Below are positions 34,799 to 44,011 of a stretch of 64,000 nucleotides of DNA, in pieces. Source of the DNA: Streptomyces sp. NBC_01217 (lineage in GTDB: Bacteria > Actinomycetota > Actinomycetes > Streptomycetales > Streptomycetaceae). The translations under genes were made by a program, and so were the position numbers. Numbering within the stretch: position 1 is the stretch's first letter; the number at the start of each line of letters is the position of its first letter. The stretch is taken from positions 8,001,501 through 8,065,500 of the forward strand of contig NZ_CP108538.1 of assembly GCF_035994185.1 (NCBI RefSeq). Direction: 5' to 3'. The notes under the pieces were generated by a model. It made no database searches and had not been told where the DNA came from. It worked only from the letters and a program-made list of their open reading frames with translations.

Positions 34799-36067
34799 AT
34801 GGCGCGGCAACACACCGGACGGGCGGGGCGCAAGCAGCGGGGCGGGGGCGGTGCGCGTTCCGTACGGGAGGACCGCGGCCCTGTACGGTACGCGCCACCC
34901 GCCCCCGATCCCGGTCTGCCCGTCCTGCCCGAACTGGCCGAGGTGCTCGCCGCCGCGGCCGGCCGCGGCGAACCCGAGCCGACCGGCGGCGGCGACGACC
35001 TGCGCGAGGCCGCGACCGCCTACTGGGAGCGGCGCGGACTGCACGGCGGCCCGGAACACATCGCCGCCGCACCGGGCGCCTCCCCGCTGCTGCTCGCCCT
35101 GATCGCCGCGCACGGCGGCGACGTACTCATGCCGCGCCCCTGCACGGCCACCTGGATTCCGCAGGCCCGGCTGCTGGGCAGGCCCGCCTACCATGTGCCG
35201 ACCCCGGCCGAGTGCGGCGGCGTGCCCGATCCGTACGCGCTGCTGGAGACCGTACGCAGAGTGCGCGCCGAGGGAGGCAGGCCCCGGCTGCTGCTGATCT
35301 CCGTGGTCGACGACCCGACCGCCACCGTCGCCCCGCCGGAACTCGTGCGCGAGGCGTGCGAGGCCGCGGTCGCCGAAGGGCTGCACATCGTCAGCGACGA
35401 GACCTGGCGCGACACCCTGCACCGGCCGCACGACACGGTCCTGCTCAGCCCGGCCGAAATGTGCCCCGACGACGTCACGGTCGTCTGCGATCTCGCCGGT
35501 GCGCTGACCCCGTCCGCCTGGCCGGTCGCGGTCGCCCGCTTCCCGGACACCGGGCGGGCGGCGGTGCGCCACGCCCGTACGCTCGACATCCTCACCGCAC
35601 TCGGCGCGCACGTCGCGGGGCCCGTCGCCATGGCCGCCGCCCACGCGCTGCGCGAACCGGACGCCGTCACGGACCGGGTCCGCAGCGCCGCAGCCCTCCA
35701 GGCGAAGGTCGCAGGGGCGGCCCATCGCGCGGTCCTCGCGTCGGGCGCGCTGGCCAGGCCCCCGCAGGCCGGCCGCCACCTCTACGCCGACCTCGGGCCG
35801 CTCAGGTCCCGGCTCGCGAAACGCGGTGTCACGGACTCCCTGGAACTGGAGGAGTACCTGACGGAACGTCTCGGTGCACCGACACCGGGCGGCCACCGGT
35901 TCGGCGACGAACTGGGGGCGCTGCGCGTACGGCTGGGCACCGGGGCGCTGCTCGGGTCGACCGCGGAACAGCAGATGCAGTCCCTCACCGCTGTGGAGCC
36001 CCTGGAATTGCCGCATGTGGCTCAAGCCCTGAGCATTTTTGGAGCGGCCCTCGACGAACTCCGATGA
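34799..36067 (+). CDS. Aminotransferase-fold protein lacking the PLP lysine
   Basis: 422 residues. The large domain follows class I/II aminotransferases: GGGDDLREAATAYW, AAPGASPLLLALIAAHGGDVL, and IVSDETW at the place of the PLP-contacting Asp. The segment that should hold the Schiff-base lysine reads VCDLAGALTPSAWPVAVARF (residues ~228-247), with no Lys. The NPTG position is DDPT. So a transaminase is unlikely; a binding, regulatory or decayed enzyme is more plausible. The long N-terminal basic tail (about residues 1-25) may be an overcall. The start at ATG 34799 has GGAGG about eight bases upstream. Confidence 0.7.
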   Translation: MARQHTGRAGRKQRGGGGARSVREDRGPVRYAPPAPDPGLPVLPELAEVLAAAAGRGEPEPTGGGDDLREAATAYWERRGLHGGPEHIAAAPGASPLLLALIAAHGGDVLMPRPCTATWIPQARLLGRPAYHVPTPAECGGVPDPYALLETVRRVRAEGGRPRLLLISVVDDPTATVAPPELVREACEAAVAEGLHIVSDETWRDTLHRPHDTVLLSPAEMCPDDVTVVCDLAGALTPSAWPVAVARFPDTGRAAVRHARTLDILTALGAHVAGPVAMAAAHALREPDAVTDRVRSAAALQAKVAGAAHRAVLASGALARPPQAGRHLYADLGPLRSRLAKRGVTDSLELEEYLTERLGAPTPGGHRFGDELGALRVRLGTGALLGSTAEQQMQSLTAVEPLELPHVAQALSIFGAALDELR

Positions 36068-36156
36068 CGGCCCGTGACAACGGCCGCCGATCACGATCTG
36101 TGACGACGGCCTGGGACGGCCGCCCCGATGGTGAATTCCGAGACGGGAGTCTCTCG

Positions 36157-37221
36157 ATGACGGAACGGACCGAGCGCTCCCTCGCCGGGACCGCCCAACC
36201 GCACCCGCGCCACATCGCTCGCGGCAAGGTCGTCGAACCGCGTCCGCTGGGCGAGATCCGGGCCTGGCCCAAGACCTTCGCCGACCGGCTCACCGCGCCG
36301 CTCCCTGGTGTCATGGGCATGTCCCGGCTGGCCCGTGAGCGCGCCCTGCGGCCCAACGCGGAGGGAGTGCGCGGCATCCACCGGCTCCCGTACGCCCCCG
36401 GACCCCTGCCCGCCACCCCCGCGGGCACCACATCCGTGACCTGGGCCGGGCACGCCAGCTGGATCGTGCGCACCGGCGGGCTGACCGTCCTCACCGACCC
36501 CGTCTGGTCCCGGCGCATCCTCGGTGTCCCGCCCAGGATCACGCCCGTCGGCGTCCGCTGGGAGGACCTGCCGCCCGTGGACGCCGTGGTCATCAGCCAC
36601 AACCACTACGACCACCTCGACGCCCCCACCCTGCGCAGACTGCCCAGGGACACCCCGCTGTTCGTCCCCGCCGGGCTCGGGCGCTGGTGCCGCCGTCGCC
36701 GCTTCACGTGTGTCACCGAACTCGACTGGTGGGAATCGGCCCGGCTGCACGGCGTCCGCTTCGACTTCGTGCCCGCCCATCACTGGTCCAAGCGCACCCT
36801 CACCGACACCTGCCACTCCCTGTGGGGAGGCTGGATCATCGGCACCGGGGGCCGCGACGGGCAGCGGATCCACTTCGCGGGGGACTCCGGGTACGGGCAC
36901 TGGTTCGGCGAGATCGGCCGCCGGTACCCCGGCATCGATCTGACCCTGCTGCCGATCGGGGCGTACGAACCGCGCTGGTGGCTCGGTGATGTGCACACGG
37001 ATCCGGAGGAGGCCGTGCAGGCGTACGAGGACCTCGGCGCCCGCGCGATGGCGCCGATGCACTGGGCCACCTTCCTGCTCTCGGCGGAGCCCGTGCTCGA
37101 ACCGCTGACCCGGCTGCGTACCGCCTGGCAGCGGGCAGGACACCCGCGCGAGCGGCTCTGGGACCTGCCGATCGGCGGCTCCCGCCTGCTCGAACCGGCA
37201 CCGCGCACGATCAGTGGCTGA
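36157..37221 (+). CDS. MBL-fold metallo-hydrolase, NAPE-PLD-like
   Basis: 354 residues. Metal ligands are in order: HNHYDHLD (HxHxDH) near residue 148, PAHHWS, HFAGDSGYG, and a final HW in PMHWATFL. The lipid-related NAPE-PLD-like group is suggested by WAGHASWIVRTGG and by DPVWSRR. Probably cytoplasmic; substrate unknown. ATG at 36157 has GGGAG seven bases upstream. It stands 90 bases after the aminotransferase-like gene and may be in its transcript. Confidence 0.88.
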   Translation: MTERTERSLAGTAQPHPRHIARGKVVEPRPLGEIRAWPKTFADRLTAPLPGVMGMSRLARERALRPNAEGVRGIHRLPYAPGPLPATPAGTTSVTWAGHASWIVRTGGLTVLTDPVWSRRILGVPPRITPVGVRWEDLPPVDAVVISHNHYDHLDAPTLRRLPRDTPLFVPAGLGRWCRRRRFTCVTELDWWESARLHGVRFDFVPAHHWSKRTLTDTCHSLWGGWIIGTGGRDGQRIHFAGDSGYGHWFGEIGRRYPGIDLTLLPIGAYEPRWWLGDVHTDPEEAVQAYEDLGARAMAPMHWATFLLSAEPVLEPLTRLRTAWQRAGHPRERLWDLPIGGSRLLEPAPRTISG

Positions 37222-37263
37222 ACCGCCCACATACGATCAGCGACTGAACCGCGCCCGCACCAA

Positions 37264-37884
37264 TCAGTCGCTGAACCGTGCCCGCATCCTGCGCCACACC
37301 GCGGGCGCCCCGCTGATCAGCAGCGTCAGGCCGACCGCTGCCACCACCCCCTGCCACGGCTCGGGAAACAGCGAACCGCCCAGAATGCCGATCAGCTGGT
37401 ACGTGGCCGCCCAGGCCAGACAGGCCGGCACGTCCCCACGGGCGAACCTGCGCAGCGGCATCCGGCCCAGCAGACAGGCCAGCATCACCGGAATCCGTCC
37501 CGCGGGCACCAGCCTCGACAGCACGAGCACCACCGCACCGTGCTCGTCCAGCTTCTGCTGCGCCTGTGCCAGCCGCTCCGGAGCGGCCCGGTCGCTGATC
37601 GCCCGCAGCCACCTCGAACCGTTCTTCGACCGCACCCCGCGCTGACCGAGCCAGTACAGACATATGTCACCGAGGAACGCCGCGGCCGACGCCACCCCGA
37701 AGACGATCAGCAGCGAGAACGGCGACGACTGATGCAGCGCCACCACCGCGGCCGAACTCACCAGCGCGCCCGTGGGTACCACCGGCACCAGTGCGCCCAG
37801 CGCCACCAGCAGGAACAGGGACGGATAGCCGACCGCCTGCTGTGTCGACTCCGGAGGCAGCTGCCTCACGACCTCGTGGATCAC
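37264..37884 (-). CDS. DedA/VTT-family membrane protein
   Basis: 206 residues with about five hydrophobic segments and the DedA core: GALVPVVPTGALVSSAA, FLGDICLYWLGQRG, and SRLVPAGRIPVMLACLLGRM, where the Arg after the re-entrant loop is conserved. The family acts on membrane phospholipid or undecaprenyl-phosphate flipping. ATG at 37884 overlaps the stop of the MBL gene upstream (ATGA), so the two are coupled. Confidence 0.9.
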   Translation of the reverse strand: MIHEVVRQLPPESTQQAVGYPSLFLLVALGALVPVVPTGALVSSAAVVALHQSSPFSLLIVFGVASAAAFLGDICLYWLGQRGVRSKNGSRWLRAISDRAAPERLAQAQQKLDEHGAVVLVLSRLVPAGRIPVMLACLLGRMPLRRFARGDVPACLAWAATYQLIGILGGSLFPEPWQGVVAAVGLTLLISGAPAVWRRMRARFSD

Positions 37885-38663
37885 CTGGCGGCCTCCGGCC
37901 GCACATGTTCACCGTGGGACAGCCGGTGCACGGCCACCTCGGGCGCCAGCAGCGCGGCCTTGCGGACGAACTCGTCACCCGGTGCGTGGAACTCGTGCGG
38001 CCTTACCCCGTCCATTCCGATCGGCCAGTACGTGCCGTAGTGCACCGGCACGGCCGACCGCGGCGCCAGCCGGGCCAGCGCCTGCGCGGCCCGGCCCGCG
38101 TCCAGATGGCTGTGGCCCAGATACGGACCCCAGCCACCCACCGGCAGCAGTGCCACATCGACCGGACCGACGGACCGGGCCATGTCGTCGAAGAGCCCCG
38201 TATCGCCCGCGAAATACGTCCGCGCCTCGCCTTCGACCACGTAGCCGAGCGCGGGGGAGCGGTGCGGGCCCATGGGCAGGCGCCTGCCGTCGTGCAGTGC
38301 GGGCACGGCCCGTACCCGCACCTCGCCGGCCCGTACCTCCTCGCCCGGAGCCACCTCGGTGATCCGCAGCCCGCGCACCGAGCGCAGCACCCTCAGCCCC
38401 GGCACGGAGCGCACCGCACCCGTCGGCACGACCAGCCGGCTGCCGGGGGCGAGCCGGGCCAGCGACGGCAGATGCAGATGGTCGGAGTGCAGATGCGAGA
38501 CGAGCACGACGTCGGCGACCGCGGCCTCGGGGCCCGGCAGCTCGCCGCGACGACGGCGCAGATGCGCGAAGCGCCGTACGAAGAGCGGATCGGTCAGCAC
38601 CCGGACCCCGGAGTCCTCGATCGTGCAGGTGGCATGACCCCACCAGGTGACCTCCACCGGCAC
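37881..38663 (-). CDS. MBL-fold metallo-hydrolase, UlaG-like
   Basis: 260 residues. Motifs: WWGHATCTIEDSGVRVLTDP at the start, SHLHSDHLH (HxHxDH), FAGDTGLFDDM, and HYGTYWP near the end. GTG at 38663 is chosen because GAGGAGG lies about six bases upstream; the frame stays open further 5' through an Arg-rich stretch with no site. Likely a lactonase or phosphodiesterase; substrate unknown. Coupled with dedA by a four-base overlap. Confidence 0.88.
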   Translation of the reverse strand: MPVEVTWWGHATCTIEDSGVRVLTDPLFVRRFAHLRRRRGELPGPEAAVADVVLVSHLHSDHLHLPSLARLAPGSRLVVPTGAVRSVPGLRVLRSVRGLRITEVAPGEEVRAGEVRVRAVPALHDGRRLPMGPHRSPALGYVVEGEARTYFAGDTGLFDDMARSVGPVDVALLPVGGWGPYLGHSHLDAGRAAQALARLAPRSAVPVHYGTYWPIGMDGVRPHEFHAPGDEFVRKAALLAPEVAVHRLSHGEHVRPEAAR

Positions 38664-38995
38664 GCGACGCCTCCTCGCTCTCCTCGTTCCCGGGTTCCTT
38701 GTTTCCGGCCCTGGCATCGAGCCTAGTGCCGTGACCGGACCGGGTGACCCGGCTCCTTCAGCCCGTTGTCTTTCGCGGCCGCTCTCAGCCGGTGAGGCCC
38801 AGCGCCCCCGCCGCCTGGATCACCGGCGGCCCGGACACACCCGCATCAAGCACGTCATGACGTAGACCGAGGACTGATCCTCGCTGTCGCCCCCGCGTGC
38901 GCCCCCGTCCGCACTCCTCCCCTCCCGACATGCGCCTTTTTGTGCGGGAGCCGGAGGGGTAGGGTCGCCGTACGTCTAGTACGGGGGGAACGGCC

Positions 38996-39418
38996 ATGGG
39001 GGACGCAGGGGGCACAGGGGACGTACGCGTGGCGGCCATCGCCAGTCTCACACCGCTCGAAGAACTCGACAGCGATCCGTTCCTTGTCGACACCCGCAGC
39101 CAGCACGACATATGCGCCCGCTGGGCCGCCGACAAGGGATACGTCGTCACCCGCCAACTGCGCTTCTACGGACTGCGCCCCGACCACCACGCCCTGTGGA
39201 CGGATGTCGAGAGCGGCGATGTCGAACTCTTCGTCGCCGCCAACGACCGGGTGCTGGCGCGGGCCCTCACCTCGGTGCCGGAGTTCGCCGCGGAGTGCGA
39301 GCGGCGCGGCGTACGGCTGGAGATCGCAGGTCTGGACGAGCCGCCGTACACCGCCCGTACGAAGGCGAGTGTGCACCGCAGGCTCTCCATGCCGACCGCC
39401 GGATACGACGGCTGCTGA
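38996..39418 (+). CDS. Conserved streptomycete protein, unknown function
   Basis: 140 residues, starting MGDAGGTGDVRVAAIASL. An alpha/beta core with CARWAADKGYVVTRQL and ELFVAANDRVLARALTSVPE resembles the N-terminal resolvase-like fold without its catalytic Ser, so a DNA-recombination role is unlikely. It ends MPTAGYDGC. ATG at 38996 has GGGGGAA upstream. Just before it CCGTAC/GTACGG form a small dyad. Function unknown. Confidence 0.7.
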   Translation: MGDAGGTGDVRVAAIASLTPLEELDSDPFLVDTRSQHDICARWAADKGYVVTRQLRFYGLRPDHHALWTDVESGDVELFVAANDRVLARALTSVPEFAAECERRGVRLEIAGLDEPPYTARTKASVHRRLSMPTAGYDGC

Positions 39419-39519
39419 CCCGGGCCTGCTGTCCGCCGCCGCCGACGGCCCGTGGCCGCACTGTGAAAAGCTGGGGACAGGGCCAGGATCGGCGGGGTCC
39501 GGACGTGAGGTGGGGCGGC

Positions 39520-41622
39520 GTGGGTGACGGGCGATGGCGAACAGCCGGCAGCGCCCTGATACGAGTGATCGTGGTGTGGGCGGTCTCCACGCTCACCATG
39601 CTGGCGCTCGCCGGGATTCTGCCGGACTTCCAGCTCCAGTCGGACGACGGCGACAGCATCACCAAGATCGCGTTCACCGCGGCCTGGGGCGCCGGAGCGT
39701 TCGGCCTGCTCTCCGCACTGGTCTGGCCGGTCCTGGTACGGGCGCTGCTCATCGTGCCCGCACTCGTCCTCGGCGTGCTCGTCTTCTTCCTGAACGGCTC
39801 GCTGCTGCTGCTCGCCCTGCGGCTCATCCCGGACGGTCGCGGCGCCGCGAACCCGGAGACCGCGGTCGTCGTCGCGGCCGTGATGTCCGCCGTGGCCTCC
39901 GCGACCTCCACCGCGCTCGCCGTCCGCGACGACAACGCCTACCGGCGCCGGCTCTCACGGCTCGCCGACCGCCGCCGCCGGCGCAGCGGTACGGACAGCG
40001 GGCGCAGCGGACCGCCGGGCACCGTCTTCATCCAGCTCGACGGCGTCGGCCACGACGTGCTCGCGCGGGCCGCCGAATCCGGCCTGATGCCGACCGTCGC
40101 GCACTGGCTCGCGGACAAGAAGGGCCACCGGCTGACCCCGTGGCGCACCGACTGGTCCAGCCAGACCGGCGCCAGTCAGCTCGGCATCCTGCACGGCAGC
40201 AACCACGACGTCCCCGCCTTCCGCTGGTACGAGAAGGAGACCGGCGACGTGATGGTCTCCAGCCGCCCCGCGAGCGCCATAGAACTCCAGCGCCGGGCCA
40301 TCGCGCGCACCCATGACGGCGGGCTGCTCACGCTCGACGGTGCCAGCCGCGGCAACCTCTTCAGCGGCGGCGCCGACCAGCTGGCGCTCGTCCTGTCCAT
40401 GGCGGCCCGGCTCGGCAAGGGCCGCCGTTCCCGCGCCGGGTACTTCGCCTACTTCTCCGACCCGGCCAACGCGGTGCGTACCGCGCTGTCGTTCGTCGCC
40501 GAGGTCTGCCGGGAGATCGGGCAGTCGACCCGGGCGCGGATACGGAAGGACACGCCCCGGATCAAGCGCGGCGGGCTCTACCCCTTCATCCGGGCCTTCG
40601 CGACCGTCGTCGAACGCGATGTGGTGGTCGCCGCAGTCATCGGGGACATGTTCGCAGGACGCACCGCCGTCTACGCCGATCTGGTCGCGTACGACGAGGT
40701 GGCGCACCACTCCGGGCCGAACAGCCGCGACGCGGAGAAGGTGCTCGCGCGCCTGGACCGCTCGCTCGCCCTGATCGTCAAGGTCGCCGAACACACCCCG
40801 CGCACCTACCGGGTCGTGCTGCTCTCCGACCACGGGCAGAGCCCCGGAGAAACCTTCGCGGGGGCGTACGGGCTGACGCTCAAGAATCTGGTGCGGGCGG
40901 GCTGCGGGCTGCCCGTACCCCGTCGGGCGCAGCGCACCCGCAGCGCCTCGGAGGCGCGTGACGCGGTACGGATCGCCCTGCACCGCCGCCCGGTCGAGGA
41001 GGGCGATGCGGAACACCTCACCAAGCCGTCCGACCCGGTCGTCCTCGCCTCCGGCAACCTCGGTCTGATCTCCTTCCCCGACATCGCGGGACGCGCCTCG
41101 CGCGAACAGCTCGACCGGAGCCGTCCCGCACTGCTCGGCACCCTCGCCAACCACCCCGGCATCGGCTTCCTGCTGGTCCGCAGCGAGCGGCACGGGTCGG
41201 TGGTGCTGGGGCGCGACGGCGCGGAGGTCCCGGTGTCGCAACTGAAGGACGGGGAAGGGCCGCTGGCACCCTTCGGTCCGGGTGCGGCCGCCGCGGTGCG
41301 CCGCACCGACACCTTCCCGCACGTCGCCGACATCATGGTCAACTCGATGCACGACCGGGCCACGGGGTGCGTGCACGCCTTCGAGGAACAGATCGGCTCG
41401 CACGGCGGTCTGGGCGGAGAGCAGTCCCGGCCGTTCCTGCTGTGGCCGGCGGATCTGTCGGCGCCGGTGGCCGAGGGCGCGGAGCTGGTGGGGGCCGAGC
41501 GGCTGCACAGGGTGCTGCGGCGCTGGCTGCGGGAGTGCTCGGGGCCGCAGATCCCGCTGGCACAGCCGGGCGCGGCGGGTGGCGCCGACGAGGCGGGCGG
41601 AACGGTTCAGGCGGCCGGCTGA
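39520..41622 (+). CDS. Holin-like membrane domain fused to an alkaline-phosphatase-superfamily phosphodiesterase
   Basis: About 700 residues. N-terminal four-helix membrane domain (about 8-130) of the phage-holin/DUF type, then a soluble domain of the nucleotide-pyrophosphatase/type I phosphodiesterase class: FIQLDGVGHDVL (metal and nucleophile region), SSQTGASQLGIL, DLVAYDEVAHHSGP and LLSDHGQSPG. The membrane anchor should place it at the membrane; side not certain. GTG at 39520 is preferred, with GAGGTGGGG upstream; GTG at 39505 or 39463 is also in frame. The family is common in streptomycetes; the lipid or polymer substrate is unknown. Confidence 0.82.
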   Translation: MGDGRWRTAGSALIRVIVVWAVSTLTMLALAGILPDFQLQSDDGDSITKIAFTAAWGAGAFGLLSALVWPVLVRALLIVPALVLGVLVFFLNGSLLLLALRLIPDGRGAANPETAVVVAAVMSAVASATSTALAVRDDNAYRRRLSRLADRRRRRSGTDSGRSGPPGTVFIQLDGVGHDVLARAAESGLMPTVAHWLADKKGHRLTPWRTDWSSQTGASQLGILHGSNHDVPAFRWYEKETGDVMVSSRPASAIELQRRAIARTHDGGLLTLDGASRGNLFSGGADQLALVLSMAARLGKGRRSRAGYFAYFSDPANAVRTALSFVAEVCREIGQSTRARIRKDTPRIKRGGLYPFIRAFATVVERDVVVAAVIGDMFAGRTAVYADLVAYDEVAHHSGPNSRDAEKVLARLDRSLALIVKVAEHTPRTYRVVLLSDHGQSPGETFAGAYGLTLKNLVRAGCGLPVPRRAQRTRSASEARDAVRIALHRRPVEEGDAEHLTKPSDPVVLASGNLGLISFPDIAGRASREQLDRSRPALLGTLANHPGIGFLLVRSERHGSVVLGRDGAEVPVSQLKDGEGPLAPFGPGAAAAVRRTDTFPHVADIMVNSMHDRATGCVHAFEEQIGSHGGLGGEQSRPFLLWPADLSAPVAEGAELVGAERLHRVLRRWLRECSGPQIPLAQPGAAGGADEAGGTVQAAG

Positions 41623-41678
41623 GAGGGCGTCGTCCCTGGTGAGGGGCGTTGTCAGTGGTGGACGGCAAGATGGTGGCC

Positions 41679-43787
41679 ATGACGAACTCAGCTGTTGTGC
41701 TCGCCGATACCACCGCCTACGCCGCCGCGGTCGAAGAGGCGTCGCAGGCCGCCGCCGCGTACTACGCCACGGGCGAGAGCACGCTCGACGACGATGCGTA
41801 CGACAGGCTGGTGCGGGGGATCGCCGCATACGAGCAGGAGCACCCGCAGGAGGTGCTGGCGGCGTCCCCGACCGGCAAGGTGGCGGGCGGCGCCGCGAGC
41901 GGGGACGTGCCGCACACGGTGCCGATGCTGTCCCTGGACAACGTCTTCTCGGCCGAGCAGTTCGCCACCTGGACGGCGTCGCTGGAGCGCAGGATAAGCA
42001 GGCCCGTCGCCGCCTGGAGCGTGGAGCCGAAGCTCGACGGCCTGGCGGTCGCCGCCCGCTACCGCACGGGCCGTCTGGAGCAGCTGATCACCCGCGGCGA
42101 CGGCACCGCGGGCGAGGACGTCTCGCATGCGATCGGCACCGTGGCGGGCCTGCCCGAGCAGCTCGCCGAGCCGGTGACGATCGAGATGCGCGGCGAGATC
42201 CTCATGACGAACGAGCAGTTCGAGCAGGCCAACACCGTGCGCACCGAGCACGGCGGCGCCCCCTTCGCCAACCCGAGGAACGGCGCGGCGGGCACACTCC
42301 GCGCCAAGGACCGGGCGTACACGGTGGAGATGACGTTCTTCGCCTACGGTGCCCTGCCGCTGCCCGAGTCCGGAGAGCAGGCCGACACCCTGACCGAACT
42401 CCCGCACAGCGAGGTCCTGGAGTACGTCGCCCGGCTCGGCGTGCACACCGCGGCGGACACAACTGTGGCACCGTGCACGGTCACCACCGTCGAGGAGGTG
42501 CAGGCCCGGGTCGAGGAAGTCGCGGCCCTGCGCGCCTCGTTGCCGTTCGGTATCGACGGCATCGTGATCAAGGCCGATCTCGCGGCCGACCAGCGCGAGG
42601 CCGGTTCCGGAACCAGGGCGCCCCGCTGGGCCATCGCGTACAAGCTCCCGGCCGTCGAGAAGGTCACCCGACTCCTCGGCGTCGAGTGGAACGTGGGCAG
42701 GACCGGCATCATCGCCCCGCGTGCCGTGCTGGAACCGGTCGAGATCGACGGCTCGACCGTCAGCTACGCCACGCTGCACAACCCGGCCGACATCACCCGC
42801 CGCGATCTGCGCCTGGGCGACCGCGTGATGGTCTACAAGGCGGGTGACATCATCCCCCGGATCGAGGCGCCCGTCGCCCATCTGCGGACCGGCGACGAGC
42901 AGCCCATCGTCTTCCCCGAGGCATGCCCGCAGTGCGGCTCCGAGATCGACACCAGCGAGCAGCGCTGGCGCTGTGTCCGTGGCCGCGACTGCCGCCTCGT
43001 CGCCTCCATCTCCTACGCGGCGGGACGCGACCAGCTCGACATCGAGGGCCTCGGCGCGACCCGTGTGGTCCAGCTAGTCGACGCCGGCCTGGTGGCCGAC
43101 TTCGCCGACCTCTTCAGCCTCGACCGCGAGCAGTTGCTCGGCCTGGAGCGGATGGGCGAGACCAGCACCGACAACCTCCTGGCCGCCATCGGGGCGGCAC
43201 GGACCCAGCCGCTCTCCCGGGTCTTCTGCGCGCTGGGGGTCCGCGGCACCGGGCGCTCCATGTCACGGCGGATCGCCCGGTACTTCGCGGACATGGACCG
43301 GATCAGGGCCGCCGACGCCGAGGAGCTCCAGCGGGTCGACGGCATCGGCAAGGAGAAGGCGGCGGGCGTCGTCGCGGAGCTGGTGGAGTTGGCCCCGCTG
43401 ATCGAGAAGCTGGTGGCCGCCGGGGTCAACATGACGGAGCCGGGCGCGACGCCGCCGCCCGAGCCGGGCGAGGAAGGGCCGGACGAGACCGCCGCCGCGG
43501 CGGATGGGGAGGGGGCCGTCGCCGGGCTGCCGCTGGACGGGATGACCGTGGTGGTCACCGGCGCCATGACCGGCGTACTGGAGAAGCTCTCCCGGAATCA
43601 GATGAACGAGCTGATTGAGAGAGCCGGCGGGAAGTCCTCGTCCAGCGTCTCCAAGCGCACCACGCTCCTCGTCGCCGGGGAGAAGGCCGGATCCAAGCGC
43701 ACCAAGGCCGAGGGCCTCGGCGTGCGGATCGCCGCACCGGACGAGTTCGCCGAACTGATCGGGGGTTTCCTGCCGTCGGAGGTGTGA
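41679..43787 (+). CDS. ligA: NAD-dependent DNA ligase (LigA paralogue)
   Basis: About 702 residues. Adenylation domain with catalytic Lys in EPKLDGLAV (KxDG) near residue 110, [10 protein letters not shown], and EMRGEI; OB fold; four-Cys zinc finger (CPQC ... RWRC ... DC); helix-hairpin-helix repeats; C-terminal BRCT ([12 protein letters not shown]). It seals nicks using NAD+. The N-terminal Ia domain is short and diverged ([18 protein letters not shown]). ATG at 41679 fits homologues; GTG 41655 or ATG 41670 are alternatives. The main replicative LigA in Streptomyces is usually a separate gene, so this may be a second ligase. Confidence 0.92.
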   Translation: MTNSAVVLADTTAYAAAVEEASQAAAAYYATGESTLDDDAYDRLVRGIAAYEQEHPQEVLAASPTGKVAGGAASGDVPHTVPMLSLDNVFSAEQFATWTASLERRISRPVAAWSVEPKLDGLAVAARYRTGRLEQLITRGDGTAGEDVSHAIGTVAGLPEQLAEPVTIEMRGEILMTNEQFEQANTVRTEHGGAPFANPRNGAAGTLRAKDRAYTVEMTFFAYGALPLPESGEQADTLTELPHSEVLEYVARLGVHTAADTTVAPCTVTTVEEVQARVEEVAALRASLPFGIDGIVIKADLAADQREAGSGTRAPRWAIAYKLPAVEKVTRLLGVEWNVGRTGIIAPRAVLEPVEIDGSTVSYATLHNPADITRRDLRLGDRVMVYKAGDIIPRIEAPVAHLRTGDEQPIVFPEACPQCGSEIDTSEQRWRCVRGRDCRLVASISYAAGRDQLDIEGLGATRVVQLVDAGLVADFADLFSLDREQLLGLERMGETSTDNLLAAIGAARTQPLSRVFCALGVRGTGRSMSRRIARYFADMDRIRAADAEELQRVDGIGKEKAAGVVAELVELAPLIEKLVAAGVNMTEPGATPPPEPGEEGPDETAAAADGEGAVAGLPLDGMTVVVTGAMTGVLEKLSRNQMNELIERAGGKSSSSVSKRTTLLVAGEKAGSKRTKAEGLGVRIAAPDEFAELIGGFLPSEV

Positions 43788-43800
43788 CGCCCAGCGAAGA

Positions 43801-43854
43801 CCCCGCAGACCCGGCAGACCTCGCAGGCCCCGCAGACCCGGCAGACCTCGCAGG
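43801..43854 (+). repeat. 27-bp tandem repeat after ligA
   Basis: Two identical 27-bp units, 43801-43827 and 43828-43854, each made of three near-identical 9-mers (CCCGCAGAC, CCGGCAGAC, CTCGCAGGC). A partial third unit follows. They lie in the 224-base gap between ligA and the MreB-like gene. Confidence 0.9.
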
Positions 43855-44011
43855 CCCCGGATGGAACCCGGACAGGACCCGACTCCTTGGATTATGTCGG
43901 GGAGTGGCTTTCTTTGCCTCCCTATTGCATAGTGAGGGATCGGCCATGCCTCGCTATCAGCGGGTTCATGGGTGGGCGAACGGCTGCGTCGGCAGGCCGG
44001 GGGGAGGGGCG

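Noticed and set aside
34860..36094. Large minus-strand frames opposite the aminotransferase-like gene
   Set aside because: Gly/Arg-rich antisense shadows of a GC-rich gene with no protein motif.
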